A stretch of 64,000 nucleotides of DNA from positions 434,001 to 498,000 of the forward strand of contig CAVYZL010000003.1 in assembly GCA_963773055.1 (NCBI GenBank). The letters are read 5' to 3'. The notes below the pieces were generated by a model, which was not told the origin of the DNA, did no database searches, and worked only from the letters and a program-made list of their open reading frames with translations. How positions within the stretch are numbered: the stretch's first letter is position 1; every line of letters starts with the position of its first letter. The translations under genes were made by a program, and so were the position numbers. Source of the DNA: PALSA-612 sp963773055. Its GTDB lineage: Bacteria; Actinomycetota; Thermoleophilia; Gaiellales; Gaiellaceae. Shown here piece after piece: positions 33,913-42,189 of this stretch.

Positions 33913-35326
33913 TCCACGTCAGCTCGCTCGGCAGGTAGAAGCGGAGCGGCCACAGGCAGAGGGGATAGACGACGATCAGCGCGAAGGCCATCGGCAGCGC
34001 CACATCGAGCGCCTTGCCGAGGACGGTCAGACCGACGGCGCAGCCGACAACTGTCCCCACGCGGCGCCACTGGTAGGGCACCGGGAAGACGCGCTGCGAC
34101 CACCACGTGATCCCGAGGAACATGACGGTGAACGCCGTCACGTTCGAGATTGCGGCGCCGACCATCCCGTACTTCGGGATCAGGATGAGATTGAGGGTCA
34201 CGTCGACCAGAGCAGCGGCGCCGGTCACGACCCAGTTGAACTGCGTGCGCTTCGTCCGGCCGAGGGCGATCGAGACGACGATGAACCCGCCGAACGCGAC
34301 GCCGCCAAACGCGAGCGGCGCGACCACCTCAGCCGAGTCGTGGAACTTCGGCGTCGTCAGCCATTCGACGATCCACGGCGCCAACAGGCCGAGCGCGAGC
34401 GCGGCCCACGATGCGACGAAGAGCAGGTACGTCAGCACATACGCGTATGAGCGCTTCGCCTCGTCGTCGTCCTCGATCGAGTACGCGAACGCGGGCCACG
34501 CCGCACGGAAGGCCGTCAACAAGAGCACCATCGCCGAGGCGATGCGCGCGCCGATCGAGTAGAGCCCGACCTCGCTTACGTCGCTGAGCTGGAGGATGAA
34601 GATGCGGTCGCCGAAGTTCAGGAGCCAGAGCGCGAGCATCGACGGCACGAGCGGGAGGCCGAAACGGTTCATCTTGCGGAGCAGCGGGCGGTCGAAGGTG
34701 AGCCCGAGCTGCTCTCGGCGGTACGCGACGAGGCCAACCCAGACGGCGAGCGTGCCGGTGAAGTTGCCGACGATCACGCCGGTCGCGCCCCAGTCGAGGC
34801 CGACGACGAAGAGCACGGTGGCGCCGACGGTGATCACGAGATTGACGAGGGTCGCGATCACGAACGCGACCGAGCGCTCCTCCGCGCGGAAGAGCGCCGT
34901 CAGCTGCTCGTAGTTCATCTGCACCCAGAGCAGGACGAAAGCGGAGCGCACGAGCGTCGTGTGGTCGGTCGTGTCGAAGAGCCACTGCGAGATCTCCGAG
35001 GCGATCGCCATGCCGACGACGAGCCCGATCGTCGCCATCCCCATCGTGAACCAGAAAGACGTGCGGACGACGCGGAGCTTGTGCGCCGGGTCCGGCGAGT
35101 CGAAGTAGAAGCGGAAGAAGGCGCTCGCGATGCCGAGCCGCAGGACCGTCGCGAAGATCGCCATCAGCGCGACGAGCGTCTCGACCGCGCCGTAGTCGGC
35201 CGGGGTCAGGTACCGCGTGTAGAGCGGGAGCAGCAGGACGGCGACGAAGCGCGAGACGAGGCCGCCGATCCCGTAGATGGCGGAGTGCCTGGCGAGGCGC
35301 CCCAGCTGGCTGCCGAGCCCGGTCAT
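33881..35326 (-). CDS. Polysaccharide flippase (Wzx/MATE-like)
   Basis: 481 residues with 12-14 membrane helices, of the oligosaccharide/lipid II flippase superfamily. N-terminal GRLARHSAIYGIGGLVSRFVAVLLLPLYTRYLTPADYGAVET is the characteristic opening, with R-x-L-x-P-x-D-Y-G near residues 38-47. Moves lipid-linked sugars across the membrane. The ATG overlaps the stop of the GNAT gene (ATGA). It marks the left end of the long glycan region. Confidence 0.9.
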   Translation of the reverse strand: MTGLGSQLGRLARHSAIYGIGGLVSRFVAVLLLPLYTRYLTPADYGAVETLVALMAIFATVLRLGIASAFFRFYFDSPDPAHKLRVVRTSFWFTMGMATIGLVVGMAIASEISQWLFDTTDHTTLVRSAFVLLWVQMNYEQLTALFRAEERSVAFVIATLVNLVITVGATVLFVVGLDWGATGVIVGNFTGTLAVWVGLVAYRREQLGLTFDRPLLRKMNRFGLPLVPSMLALWLLNFGDRIFILQLSDVSEVGLYSIGARIASAMVLLLTAFRAAWPAFAYSIEDDDEAKRSYAYVLTYLLFVASWAALALGLLAPWIVEWLTTPKFHDSAEVVAPLAFGGVAFGGFIVVSIALGRTKRTQFNWVVTGAAALVDVTLNLILIPKYGMVGAAISNVTAFTVMFLGITWWSQRVFPVPYQWRRVGTVVGCAVGLTVLGKALDVALPMAFALIVVYPLCLWPLRFYLPSELTWIKRRAARTAP

Positions 35327-35715
35327 GGGTTGCGAACTGCCATCGCGAGGAGCGGCTCCATGCCGAAGCGCTCGTAGAACGGCCGAAGCTCCTCGTCGCA
35401 GACGACGTCGATCGAGTACAGGCCCTCCAGCTCCTCGAGCAATCGCCGGACGAGCTCGGTGCCGATGCCGCGCCCGCGATAGGACGGACGCACCTCGAGC
35501 AGTGGCACGAATGCGGAGAGCACGCCGTCGGAGATCGCGTTCACAAAGCCGATGACCGTGCCGGCCTCTTCATCGAGGGCGATCACGGCGCGGTAGCTGC
35601 CACGTAGCGTGGCGAGATGCCGCTCGGGCGCCGGCGGTCTCGGCCAGCCCTCGAAGAAGCCGGTCAGCTGCTCAGGGCGGACATCGCTGAGATCGGTCGT
35701 GTAGCCGATCGGCAT
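35323..35715 (-). CDS. GNAT family N-acetyltransferase
   Basis: 130 residues. The acetyl-CoA loop R-x-x-G-x-G is seen in VRPSYRGRGIGTELVRRLLEEL (about 76-97), with FYERFGMEP near the end as in small GNAT enzymes. The start ATG lies 57 bp from the secreted inhibitor gene. Coupled to the flippase gene, so a role in modifying an amino sugar is possible but unproven. Confidence 0.85.
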   Translation of the reverse strand: MPIGYTTDLSDVRPEQLTGFFEGWPRPPAPERHLATLRGSYRAVIALDEEAGTVIGFVNAISDGVLSAFVPLLEVRPSYRGRGIGTELVRRLLEELEGLYSIDVVCDEELRPFYERFGMEPLLAMAVRNP

Positions 35716-35772
35716 CGCGAATGAGGGTAGTCCGCGCGGCGGGCGGCCGGTCGCGGCTGCGACCGCGGTGGA

Positions 35773-36186
35773 TCAGGGAACGGCGTTCGCGGCCGGCGGG
35801 ATCAGCCACGGCGAGAAGCGGTTCCAACGGGCGATCTCGCAGCCGTTCCGTCGCCGGAACGACGACCAGACGCGGCCGCCGGCGATCGTGCCCTTGACGA
35901 CCGCCTTCTGCGGCCCGCCGTAGATCATGCTGCAGAGCATGCCGGTCGGCAGTGGCGCGAACGCCTCGGCGGTCAGCGAGCCGAGCCGCTTGCACGCGGC
36001 GCGCCGCGTCGGCAACGTGCCGCCGCGCGGAAGGCACGTGACGGTCCAGCGTTCGAAGTCCGCGGGCTTCGTCTCGTCGGCCCAGTAGGTGACCGTGAGC
36101 GAGACGCGCGGCGTGGAAGGGGCAGTTCGCTGCGGTGACCCGCCGATGCCGGCGAGCAGTGCGAGCGCCGCGAGCAGGACAGCCAT
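35773..36186 (-). CDS. Secreted subtilisin inhibitor-like (SSI) protein
   Basis: 137 residues from the ATG at 36186, with a signal peptide (AVLLAALALLAGIGGS). The mature part matches the Streptomyces subtilisin inhibitor family: VTCLPRGGTLPTRRAAC, CSMIYGGPQKAVVKGT and FRRRNGCEIARWN, with four cysteines placed for the two family disulfides. The reactive-site loop would lie just before and after the second cysteine pair (PTGMLCSMIYG). Likely an extracellular serine-protease inhibitor; the target is unknown. The frame is open further upstream but lacks a signal there. Confidence 0.82.
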   Translation of the reverse strand: MAVLLAALALLAGIGGSPQRTAPSTPRVSLTVTYWADETKPADFERWTVTCLPRGGTLPTRRAACKRLGSLTAEAFAPLPTGMLCSMIYGGPQKAVVKGTIAGGRVWSSFRRRNGCEIARWNRFSPWLIPPAANAVP

Positions 36187-36213
36187 CGAATCAGGGTAGC
36201 GGCCACCTGCTCC

Positions 36214-36219
36214 TAGAAT
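36214..36219 (+). promoter_or_regulatory. TAGAAT, candidate -10 box of the ATP-grasp gene
   Basis: TAGAATCCGCGCG runs into the GTG start at 36227, leaving 7 nt between box and start. The 13 bases are identical to 23915-23927. Confidence 0.5.
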
Positions 36220-36226
36220 CCGCGCG

Positions 36227-37393
36227 GTGGGGCAGACGCCGAAGCTGAGCCGTGAACGCGTCGCCTCATATGCGGCCGCTCGAGGGCAACCACCGGCCGT
36301 CGTCTGTGACGTCTCCTTCGTCAACGGGCTGACCGCCGTGCGCTCGCTGGGCCGGATGGGCGTGCCGGTCTTCGCCGTCGACCACCGACCGAGCGCGCTC
36401 GGCTTTCGCTCTCGCTACGCGTTTCCGATCCGTTCGCCGGACCCGTTCGCAGAGCCGGACCTCTATGTCGAGCTGTTCCTCGAGCTCGCGAAGGAGCTCG
36501 GCGCCGGTACGCCGATCCTGCCCACGCACGACCCGTCCCTCAACGCATTGGCCCAGAGCGGCGCCGTTCTCGATGGCCTGTACGCACGACCCTTTCCCGG
36601 TGGGGACGTAGTCACGCGGATCCAGAGCAAGCGTGAGCAGCTCGAACGCGCTGTCCAGGCGGGGGTCGACATCCCGGCTACGGCGCATCCGGCGTCGGCC
36701 GAGAAGGCGCGCGCAGCGTCGGCCGAGATCGGGTTCCCCTTGCTCGTCAAGCCGTCGAACCCCGACGGCTTCCGCGCGCGTTTCCGGCGCCAGGCGTTTC
36801 GCTGCGAGAGCGTGCGCGAGCTCGACCGCGCCTACGCCGACGCGGAGCCCTTCGCGCCGATGGTGCAGGAGCTGATTCCGGGAGGCGACGACGAGCTGTA
36901 CACCGTCGGGAGCTACATCTCTGCCGATGGCACCGTGCTCGGGCTGTTCTGCGGTCGAAAGCTCAGGCAGACACCGCCCGGGGTGGGCACGTGTCGTGTC
37001 GGAGAGGCGCTCTGGGTCGACGAGGTGGTCGACGCAGCGCTCCGGCTGCTCCGTGCCTTCGCCTTCCACGGCATCTCGCAGGTCGAGTTCAAGCGAGATC
37101 CCCGGGACGGCCGCTTCAAGCTGATGGAGATCAACCCGCGGCTCTGGCAGTGGCACGGTCTCGCCGCCGCACTCGGAGTCGACATCCCGCGGATCGCCTA
37201 TCTCGACCTTCTCGGCCGCCGAAGCGCGCCGGTGACGACGGAGGGACGCACCGGACGGTGGGCGCTGACGCTGCACGCAGGCGAGTCACCTGCTTTCGTG
37301 CAGCCGCCGTACGTCGATCCACTGCTGGCATTCGATGATCCGAAGCCCGGCCTCGCCTATCTCGCGCGCGTCGCGAAGTCGATCGTCCGGTGA
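36227..37393 (+). CDS. ATP-grasp ligase (carboxylate-amine ligase type)
   Basis: 388 residues. An N-terminal Rossmann-like part (VVCDVSFVNGLTAVRSLGRMGVPVFAVD) precedes the ATP-grasp domain: lysine in PLLVKPSNPDG (about residue 175), EFKRDPRDGRFKLMEINPRLWQWHG (about 286-310) with the metal-binding E and N. Relatives join a carboxylate to an amine, for example D-aspartate ligases and amino acid ligases acting on sugars. GTG start; the stop overlaps the deacetylase-like gene (GTGA). Likely modifies a surface sugar or peptide; the substrate is not known. Confidence 0.82.
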   Translation: MGQTPKLSRERVASYAAARGQPPAVVCDVSFVNGLTAVRSLGRMGVPVFAVDHRPSALGFRSRYAFPIRSPDPFAEPDLYVELFLELAKELGAGTPILPTHDPSLNALAQSGAVLDGLYARPFPGGDVVTRIQSKREQLERAVQAGVDIPATAHPASAEKARAASAEIGFPLLVKPSNPDGFRARFRRQAFRCESVRELDRAYADAEPFAPMVQELIPGGDDELYTVGSYISADGTVLGLFCGRKLRQTPPGVGTCRVGEALWVDEVVDAALRLLRAFAFHGISQVEFKRDPRDGRFKLMEINPRLWQWHGLAAALGVDIPRIAYLDLLGRRSAPVTTEGRTGRWALTLHAGESPAFVQPPYVDPLLAFDDPKPGLAYLARVAKSIVR

Positions 37394-38604
37394 TCCCGCC
37401 CGAGGTCGAGCGCAGGGCGCGGTGGGTGCTCGACACGATCGGGGCGACAGAGCTCGGCTTCGGCGACGACGTTCCCTACGACGAGCGTGCCTGGGAGCAG
37501 GTCGCGCAGGGTGTGCAGCCGGAGGGCGACGATGTGGCCGCCGCGTTCTTCCATCTGGCGCGTCTCGAGGAAAGAGGCGGCCCGCGGGATGCCCACGGCC
37601 GGTTTCCCGCCTCCGCTTCGTGCCTCGACCCGCTTGACCCCCCGCTCGAGCGCCTCCGGCGCTCGCTCGGCGTCGAGCCGCCCCGGTGGGGCGGCGGCGC
37701 CCGGTTCGCCGTTGCGCTGAGCCACGACGTCGACATCCCGTGGCGCTGGACGCGGCAGGGCATCCGCGGCGGTGCGCGCGGCGTGAAGGACGCCGTGCTA
37801 GCGCGTGACGCGGGCGAAGCGTGGAGCCGGGCCCGGGGGCTCGCGGGTGTTCCGCTCCACAAGCTCCGTGGCACCGACCCGAACTGGAGCTTCGAGCACA
37901 TCGTCGAGCTCGAGCGCGCCCGTGGCGCGGAATCCGTCTTCTTCGTTCTTGCTGGGTTCAATGTCCCCCAGGACGGCCCGGCGCCGGAAACCTACGCCCG
38001 TCTGCTGCCACGCGTCGTCGAGACGTTGCTCGAGCTCGGCACGGAGATCGGGCTCCATGCGAGCTACTCGGCGGCCTTCGACGATGCGCAGATCGCTGTG
38101 GAGAAGGCAGCGCTCGAGCGGCTCGGCGCCACGCTCCATGGCCAGCGCTACCACTACCTCCGCGTCGACCCGCACACGAACCTTGCGCTACTCGAGCAGC
38201 TCGGCTTCGCGTACGACTCGAGCCTCGGCTTCTCGGACGCGCTCGGATTCCGCGCGGGAATCGCGCACCCGTTCCGGCCCTGGAGCATCGAGCACGACCG
38301 CCCGCTCGACCTCGTCGAGATCCCGCTCGCGGCGATGGACGTCACGCTCGCGGAACCGCGATACCTCGGCTTGTCGGCGGCGGACGCCGAGCGACGCCTC
38401 GTCGCGCTCCTCGACTGGGCGGCCGAGCACGGCGGTGGCTTCTCGATCCTCTGGCACCCGGACCGCTTCGACCGCGCCACCGCAGGCGGCTGGGACGCCC
38501 TCTATGCGAGGACGATCGACGCGATCCATGCCCGCGGCGGGGTCTGCATCGCGGCACACGAGCTCGCGGCAGAGGCCCTTGTAACGCTCGTGCCAAAGGC
38601 GTAG
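37390..38604 (+). CDS. Polysaccharide deacetylase-like protein
   Basis: 404 residues. The central part begins with VALSHDVDIPWRW, where S-H-D-V-D is the metal-binding start of the NodB-type fold as found in polysaccharide deacetylase-like proteins. EIGLHASYSAAFD and GQRYHYLRVDPHTNLALLEQLGFAYDSSLGF follow the family pattern, ending with ILWHPDRFD. Coupled to the upstream ATP-grasp gene (GTGA), suggesting they act on the same glycan. Cytoplasmic, as no signal peptide is seen. Confidence 0.82.
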   Translation: MIPPEVERRARWVLDTIGATELGFGDDVPYDERAWEQVAQGVQPEGDDVAAAFFHLARLEERGGPRDAHGRFPASASCLDPLDPPLERLRRSLGVEPPRWGGGARFAVALSHDVDIPWRWTRQGIRGGARGVKDAVLARDAGEAWSRARGLAGVPLHKLRGTDPNWSFEHIVELERARGAESVFFVLAGFNVPQDGPAPETYARLLPRVVETLLELGTEIGLHASYSAAFDDAQIAVEKAALERLGATLHGQRYHYLRVDPHTNLALLEQLGFAYDSSLGFSDALGFRAGIAHPFRPWSIEHDRPLDLVEIPLAAMDVTLAEPRYLGLSAADAERRLVALLDWAAEHGGGFSILWHPDRFDRATAGGWDALYARTIDAIHARGGVCIAAHELAAEALVTLVPKA

Positions 38605-38630
38605 AGTCGCTGCCCTGTGAGGGCCCCCGG

Positions 38631-39394
38631 ATGAAGCACGTAGCAGCTGTCGCGACACTCGCGGCGGCGGCGCTCGCCGTATCCTCGGGCGCGCTTGGAA
38701 GGAGCGCGGTGGACGATCTGGCCGTCACCGTCCTGCTCCAAGGCGCAGGGGCCGGCGCGACGTCGATTGCCGGCCCAGCGTTCGGGCTCTCGTACCTGGT
38801 CGAGACCGACGGCCCGGTGCAGACGGTGACGATGCGGACGACGATCCCGGACGGTCTCCGCGTGGCCACTCCGCCGCCGGTGTCGGCCGGATGCACGGGG
38901 ACGACCTCGATCACCTGCGTGACCAAGCTCCAGGACACGAGCATCGTCTTCTTCCAGTACGACTACGGGCTCGTCGCCGATCGCGCGGGCACGTACTCGA
39001 TTACCGCAACGATCGAGGGCGAGCGACCCGACCCGAACACGGCGAACAATTCCAACACGCTCCAGTTCCAGGTCACCCTGCCGAGCGGCGGCGGATCCGC
39101 TTCCGTAGCGTCAGCAGCGCGAAGGCGAAGCCGTCCAAGCCGAAGGCGGGAAGCCCCGTGACCTTCAGCGCGTCCGTCAGGGTGGGCGGTGAGCCGGCGA
39201 AGCCGTCCAAGGTCACATGCGCGGCGAAGCTCGGTGGCAAGGCGAAGGCGGGAACCTCCCGCGCCGCTACGGGCTCGGCGAGCTGTCGCTACGCGACGAA
39301 GAAGGCGGACAAGGGCAAGACGCTTGCGGGCTCGATGAAGGTGACCGCTGGCGGCACGACGTTCACGAAGCGGTTCTCGTCGAAGCTCCGCTAG
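38631..39394 (+). pseudogene. Secreted repeat-type (DUF11-like) protein, frameshifted
   Basis: A signal peptide (HVAAVATLAAAALAVSSGALG) is followed by one DUF11-like beta domain: VTVLLQGAGAG, TTIPDGLRVATPPP and the end RPDPNTANNSNTLQFQVTLP. Near 39105 the frame shifts by one base; the second frame adds KPKAGSPVTFSASVRVGGEPAKPSKVTCAAKLGG and ends at 39394 after a lysine-rich part. Removing the shift gives 254 residues. Probably cell-surface or extracellular. A TAGAGT hexamer lies 23 nt before the ATG. Confidence 0.68.
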
Positions 39395-39407
39395 TCACGC
39401 GCTGACT

Positions 39408-39413
39408 TAGACT
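39408..39413 (+). promoter_or_regulatory. TAGACT, candidate -10 box of the glycosyltransferase array
   Basis: TAGACT ends 8 nt before the ATG at 39422. It would start transcription of a long run of overlapping glycan genes. No Shine-Dalgarno site is visible. Confidence 0.4.
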
Positions 39414-39421
39414 CGAAGCGG

Positions 39422-40252
39422 ATGACGATCGCGATGACGCTGCTCGCGCGTGAGCCGACGGACACGCTGGAGGCTCAGCTTCGATTCCATCTCGCCGCGG
39501 GCGTCGACGCCGTCCTCGTAGCGGATCCTGAGGTCGTCCCGGAGTCGTTCAGAGGCGACGAGCGGGTACGCGTGGTCTCCGGCAGCCTGGCTGCCGCTGC
39601 CGCTGGGGCGGACTGGATCGTGCCGGCCGGTCCAGGCGAGTTCTGGTGGCCTCGCGGTGGGAGCCTCGACGCGATCCTCGACAAGATCCCACGCGAATAC
39701 GACGTCGTTCAGGCGCTCGTCCGCCGGTTCCTCCGCGTCGAGAACGGCGACGACGTTCTCGACGAGCGGATCTACCGGCTTCAGCCTCAGGCGGCGCTCG
39801 AGGAGGAAGACCAGGGGGTGGGACCCGAGCGGCGGATCATCCACCGCGGCGGGGTCGACGTCACCGGGTACGACGGCGGTCTCGTGCCGAGCCGGCTGCG
39901 ACCGCTTCGCGGTTGGTATCCCGTCGAGGTGCTGACATTCGCGGACGGGCCCGCCGAGCCCGCGGAGCGGATCGAACTGGGTTTGCGGGAGGGGGTGGTG
40001 GAGGAGGACACCCGTGTGCGTGACGCGCTCCAGACGATCGCCGAGGGCGGCGCGCTCGAGTTCGAGCGGCCGTCGGTCGTCGACAACGCCCTGTTCGCGG
40101 TGGATGCGTCCGTGCTCGGGGAGGCAGATGCCTTTCGCCTGCGGGGGGAGCTGGACCAGCTCGAACGGCGGCTCGCCGGGGTGGAGGACAACGCCGCCCT
40201 TCGGGCAGCGCGCAAGCTTCAATCGCTCTTGCGGCGACCGCGGCGCTCCTGA
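39422..40252 (+). CDS. GT-A glycosyltransferase paralogue 1, catalytic motif lost
   Basis: 276 residues, first of three tandem paralogues of a glycosyltransferase family 2-like group. Clear match to the next two genes (RFHLAAGVD, GADWIV, EFWWPR, LREGVVEEDTRVRDAL). The acidic D-A-D motif before EFWWPR in the other two is here P-A-G-P-G, and the N-terminal LVRDEAD is LAREPTD. The metal/NDP-sugar site is therefore broken, so this copy may be inactive or have another role. Its stop shares one base with the next start. Confidence 0.72.
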   Translation: MTIAMTLLAREPTDTLEAQLRFHLAAGVDAVLVADPEVVPESFRGDERVRVVSGSLAAAAAGADWIVPAGPGEFWWPRGGSLDAILDKIPREYDVVQALVRRFLRVENGDDVLDERIYRLQPQAALEEEDQGVGPERRIIHRGGVDVTGYDGGLVPSRLRPLRGWYPVEVLTFADGPAEPAERIELGLREGVVEEDTRVRDALQTIAEGGALEFERPSVVDNALFAVDASVLGEADAFRLRGELDQLERRLAGVEDNAALRAARKLQSLLRRPRRS

Positions 40253-41220
40253 TGAGAGTCGTCATGACCCTCCTCGTCCGGGACGAGGCGGACGTCGTCG
40301 ACGCGCAGCTGCGCTTCCATCTCGAAAACGGCGTCGATTTCGTGATCGCCACCGACGACCGATCGGTGGACGGCACGACGGACATCCTTCGCTCCTACGA
40401 GCGCGACGGCCGGCTTCGCCTGATCCGGCGATCGGGTGACGGGCTCGAGCAGTCGGCGGTCGTGTCGGGCATGGCCCGCCTGGCCGCGACCGAGTTCGGC
40501 GCCGACTGGGTGATCAACAGCGACGCGGACGAGTTCTGGTGGCCGCGCGACGGCGAGCTGCACGAGGTGCTCGCATCGGTACCTCGCCAGTACGGCGCGG
40601 TGCGTGGCGCTGGTCGCCATTTCGTGCTGCGGCCGGACGGCGACGAGCCGTTCTACGAGCGGATGCGCTGGCGGCGCAAGCCGAGCGGCGACCCGTCGAG
40701 CCCGTACCAGGTCGGTGTGAAGACAGCCCACCGCGCAGATCCGTCGGTCGTCGTCTCCTATGGGAATCACAACGCCTACGGCCGCCGCCTCACCCCGCTT
40801 CGTGAGTGGCTCCCGTTCGAGGTGCTCCACTTTCCCCTCCGCACTCGCGCCCAGGTGGAACGAAAGGTCCGGAGGCTCGAGGCGAATCGCGGTGACGTGG
40901 GCAGCTCGAAGCATCAAACGAAGGCGATCGCCGACCTCCGTCGCGACGCCGAGGCGCCCTACGCGAATCACCTGGTCGACGACGACGCGCTCGCCGCCGG
41001 GCTCGCCGACGGGTCGCTCGTGCTCGACGACCGGTTGAGAGACGCCCTCGCGGTTGCCCGCACGAGCGCCTGGCGGCCCACGCTCGACGAGGACGTCGCG
41101 CTCGCGGCGGAGTTCGGGACCTTCCTGACTGCTGACTCGATCCCCAGGCTCACGTGGCGGCTCGACGACCTGCGCGGCAGGCTCGAACGGTTGTGGCGCA
41201 TCCCGGGCCCGGCGCCGTGA
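40252..41220 (+). CDS. GT-A glycosyltransferase paralogue 2
   Basis: 322 residues, family 2-like. N-terminal VVMTLLVRDEADVVDAQLRFHLENGVDFVIATDDRSVDGT is the nucleotide-sugar fold, and GADWVINSDADEFWWPRDG (about 84-102) carries the D-x-D metal site. HFVLRPDGDEPFYERMRWRRK and the HRADPSVVVSYGNHN region are shared with paralogue 3. The C-terminal helical part ends with a coiled RLTWRLDDLRGRLERL. Acceptor and donor sugar unknown. GTGA overlap with paralogue 3. Confidence 0.85.
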   Translation: MRVVMTLLVRDEADVVDAQLRFHLENGVDFVIATDDRSVDGTTDILRSYERDGRLRLIRRSGDGLEQSAVVSGMARLAATEFGADWVINSDADEFWWPRDGELHEVLASVPRQYGAVRGAGRHFVLRPDGDEPFYERMRWRRKPSGDPSSPYQVGVKTAHRADPSVVVSYGNHNAYGRRLTPLREWLPFEVLHFPLRTRAQVERKVRRLEANRGDVGSSKHQTKAIADLRRDAEAPYANHLVDDDALAAGLADGSLVLDDRLRDALAVARTSAWRPTLDEDVALAAEFGTFLTADSIPRLTWRLDDLRGRLERLWRIPGPAP

Positions 41221-42189
41221 AGGTCGTCATGACGCTGCTCGTACGCGACGAGGCCGACATCGTCGACGAGCAGCTGCGCTTCCACCTCGACCGGGGCGTC
41301 GACTTTGTCATTGCCACAGACCATCTGTCCGCCGACGGCACGTCCGAGATCCTCCGCCGCTACGAGCGCGAGGGCTACGCGCACGTGATTCGCGAGGAGC
41401 GGAAGGAGCACGCCCAGCCGGTCTATGTCACGAGCATGGCGAGGCTCGCCGCGGCGGAGTTCGGCGCGGACTGGGTGATCAACGCGGACGCAGACGAGTT
41501 CTGGTGGCCGCGGGAGGGTTCGTTCAGAGAGATCCTCGCTGCCGTTCCGCGGCGCTTCGGGGTCGTGACCGGATCCTGGCGCCACTTCGTTCTTCGCCCC
41601 GATTCGGAGGAGCCGTTCTACGAGCGCATGCGCTGGCGCAGGGCGCCCAGCCGCGAGGCGTTCAGCCCGTACGGGCCAGGGATCAAGGTCCTCCACCGGG
41701 CGGATCCGCACGTGCGCGTCGGCGGCGGCAACCACAAGGCATTCGGCCGCGGGCTCGTGCTCCTCCGAGACTGGGTTCCCGTCGAGATCCTCCACTTTCC
41801 AATTCGCAGTCGCGCGCATCTCGAGCGGAAGTTCTCGAGGACGACGATCGGCCGCGGGCGCACGGGACCGCATTGGATGCGGCTCGCTACGGAGCTCGCA
41901 GAAGGTGGGTCCGATCCGATCTACACCCGGTATCGTCGTCGACGACGTCCAGCTCGCTGCGGGGCTCGCGGACGGCTCGTTCACCGAAGACCTGCGCGTC
42001 CGCGACGTCCTTCGTGGCGAGCATGTCGTGGCCGAGCTGTCTCTCGCCGAGGACGTGGCGATCGCGCGTGAGCTGAGCGAGCACCGGGAGGCCGCCTCGT
42101 ACGAAGCGCTCAGCTGGCGCATCGACGGCCTCGAACGGCGCCTCGGCGCAGTCGAAGGGCTGGTCGAGCTAGCGTCCCGCATCCCGTGA
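41217..42189 (+). pseudogene. GT-A glycosyltransferase paralogue 3, frameshifted
   Basis: Close paralogue of the preceding gene. The GTG at 41217 gives VVMTLLVRDEADIVDEQLRFHL and the intact GADWVINADADEFWWPREG. Near 41925 one extra base (within ACCCGGTATC) breaks the frame; the other frame continues with VVDDVQLAAGLADGSFTEDLRVRDVL and ALSWRIDGLERRLGAVEGL, matching the end of paralogue 2. Without the extra base it would have 323 residues, nearly the length of paralogue 2, a strong sign of a single-base error. The stop overlaps the next start (GTGA). Confidence 0.85.
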
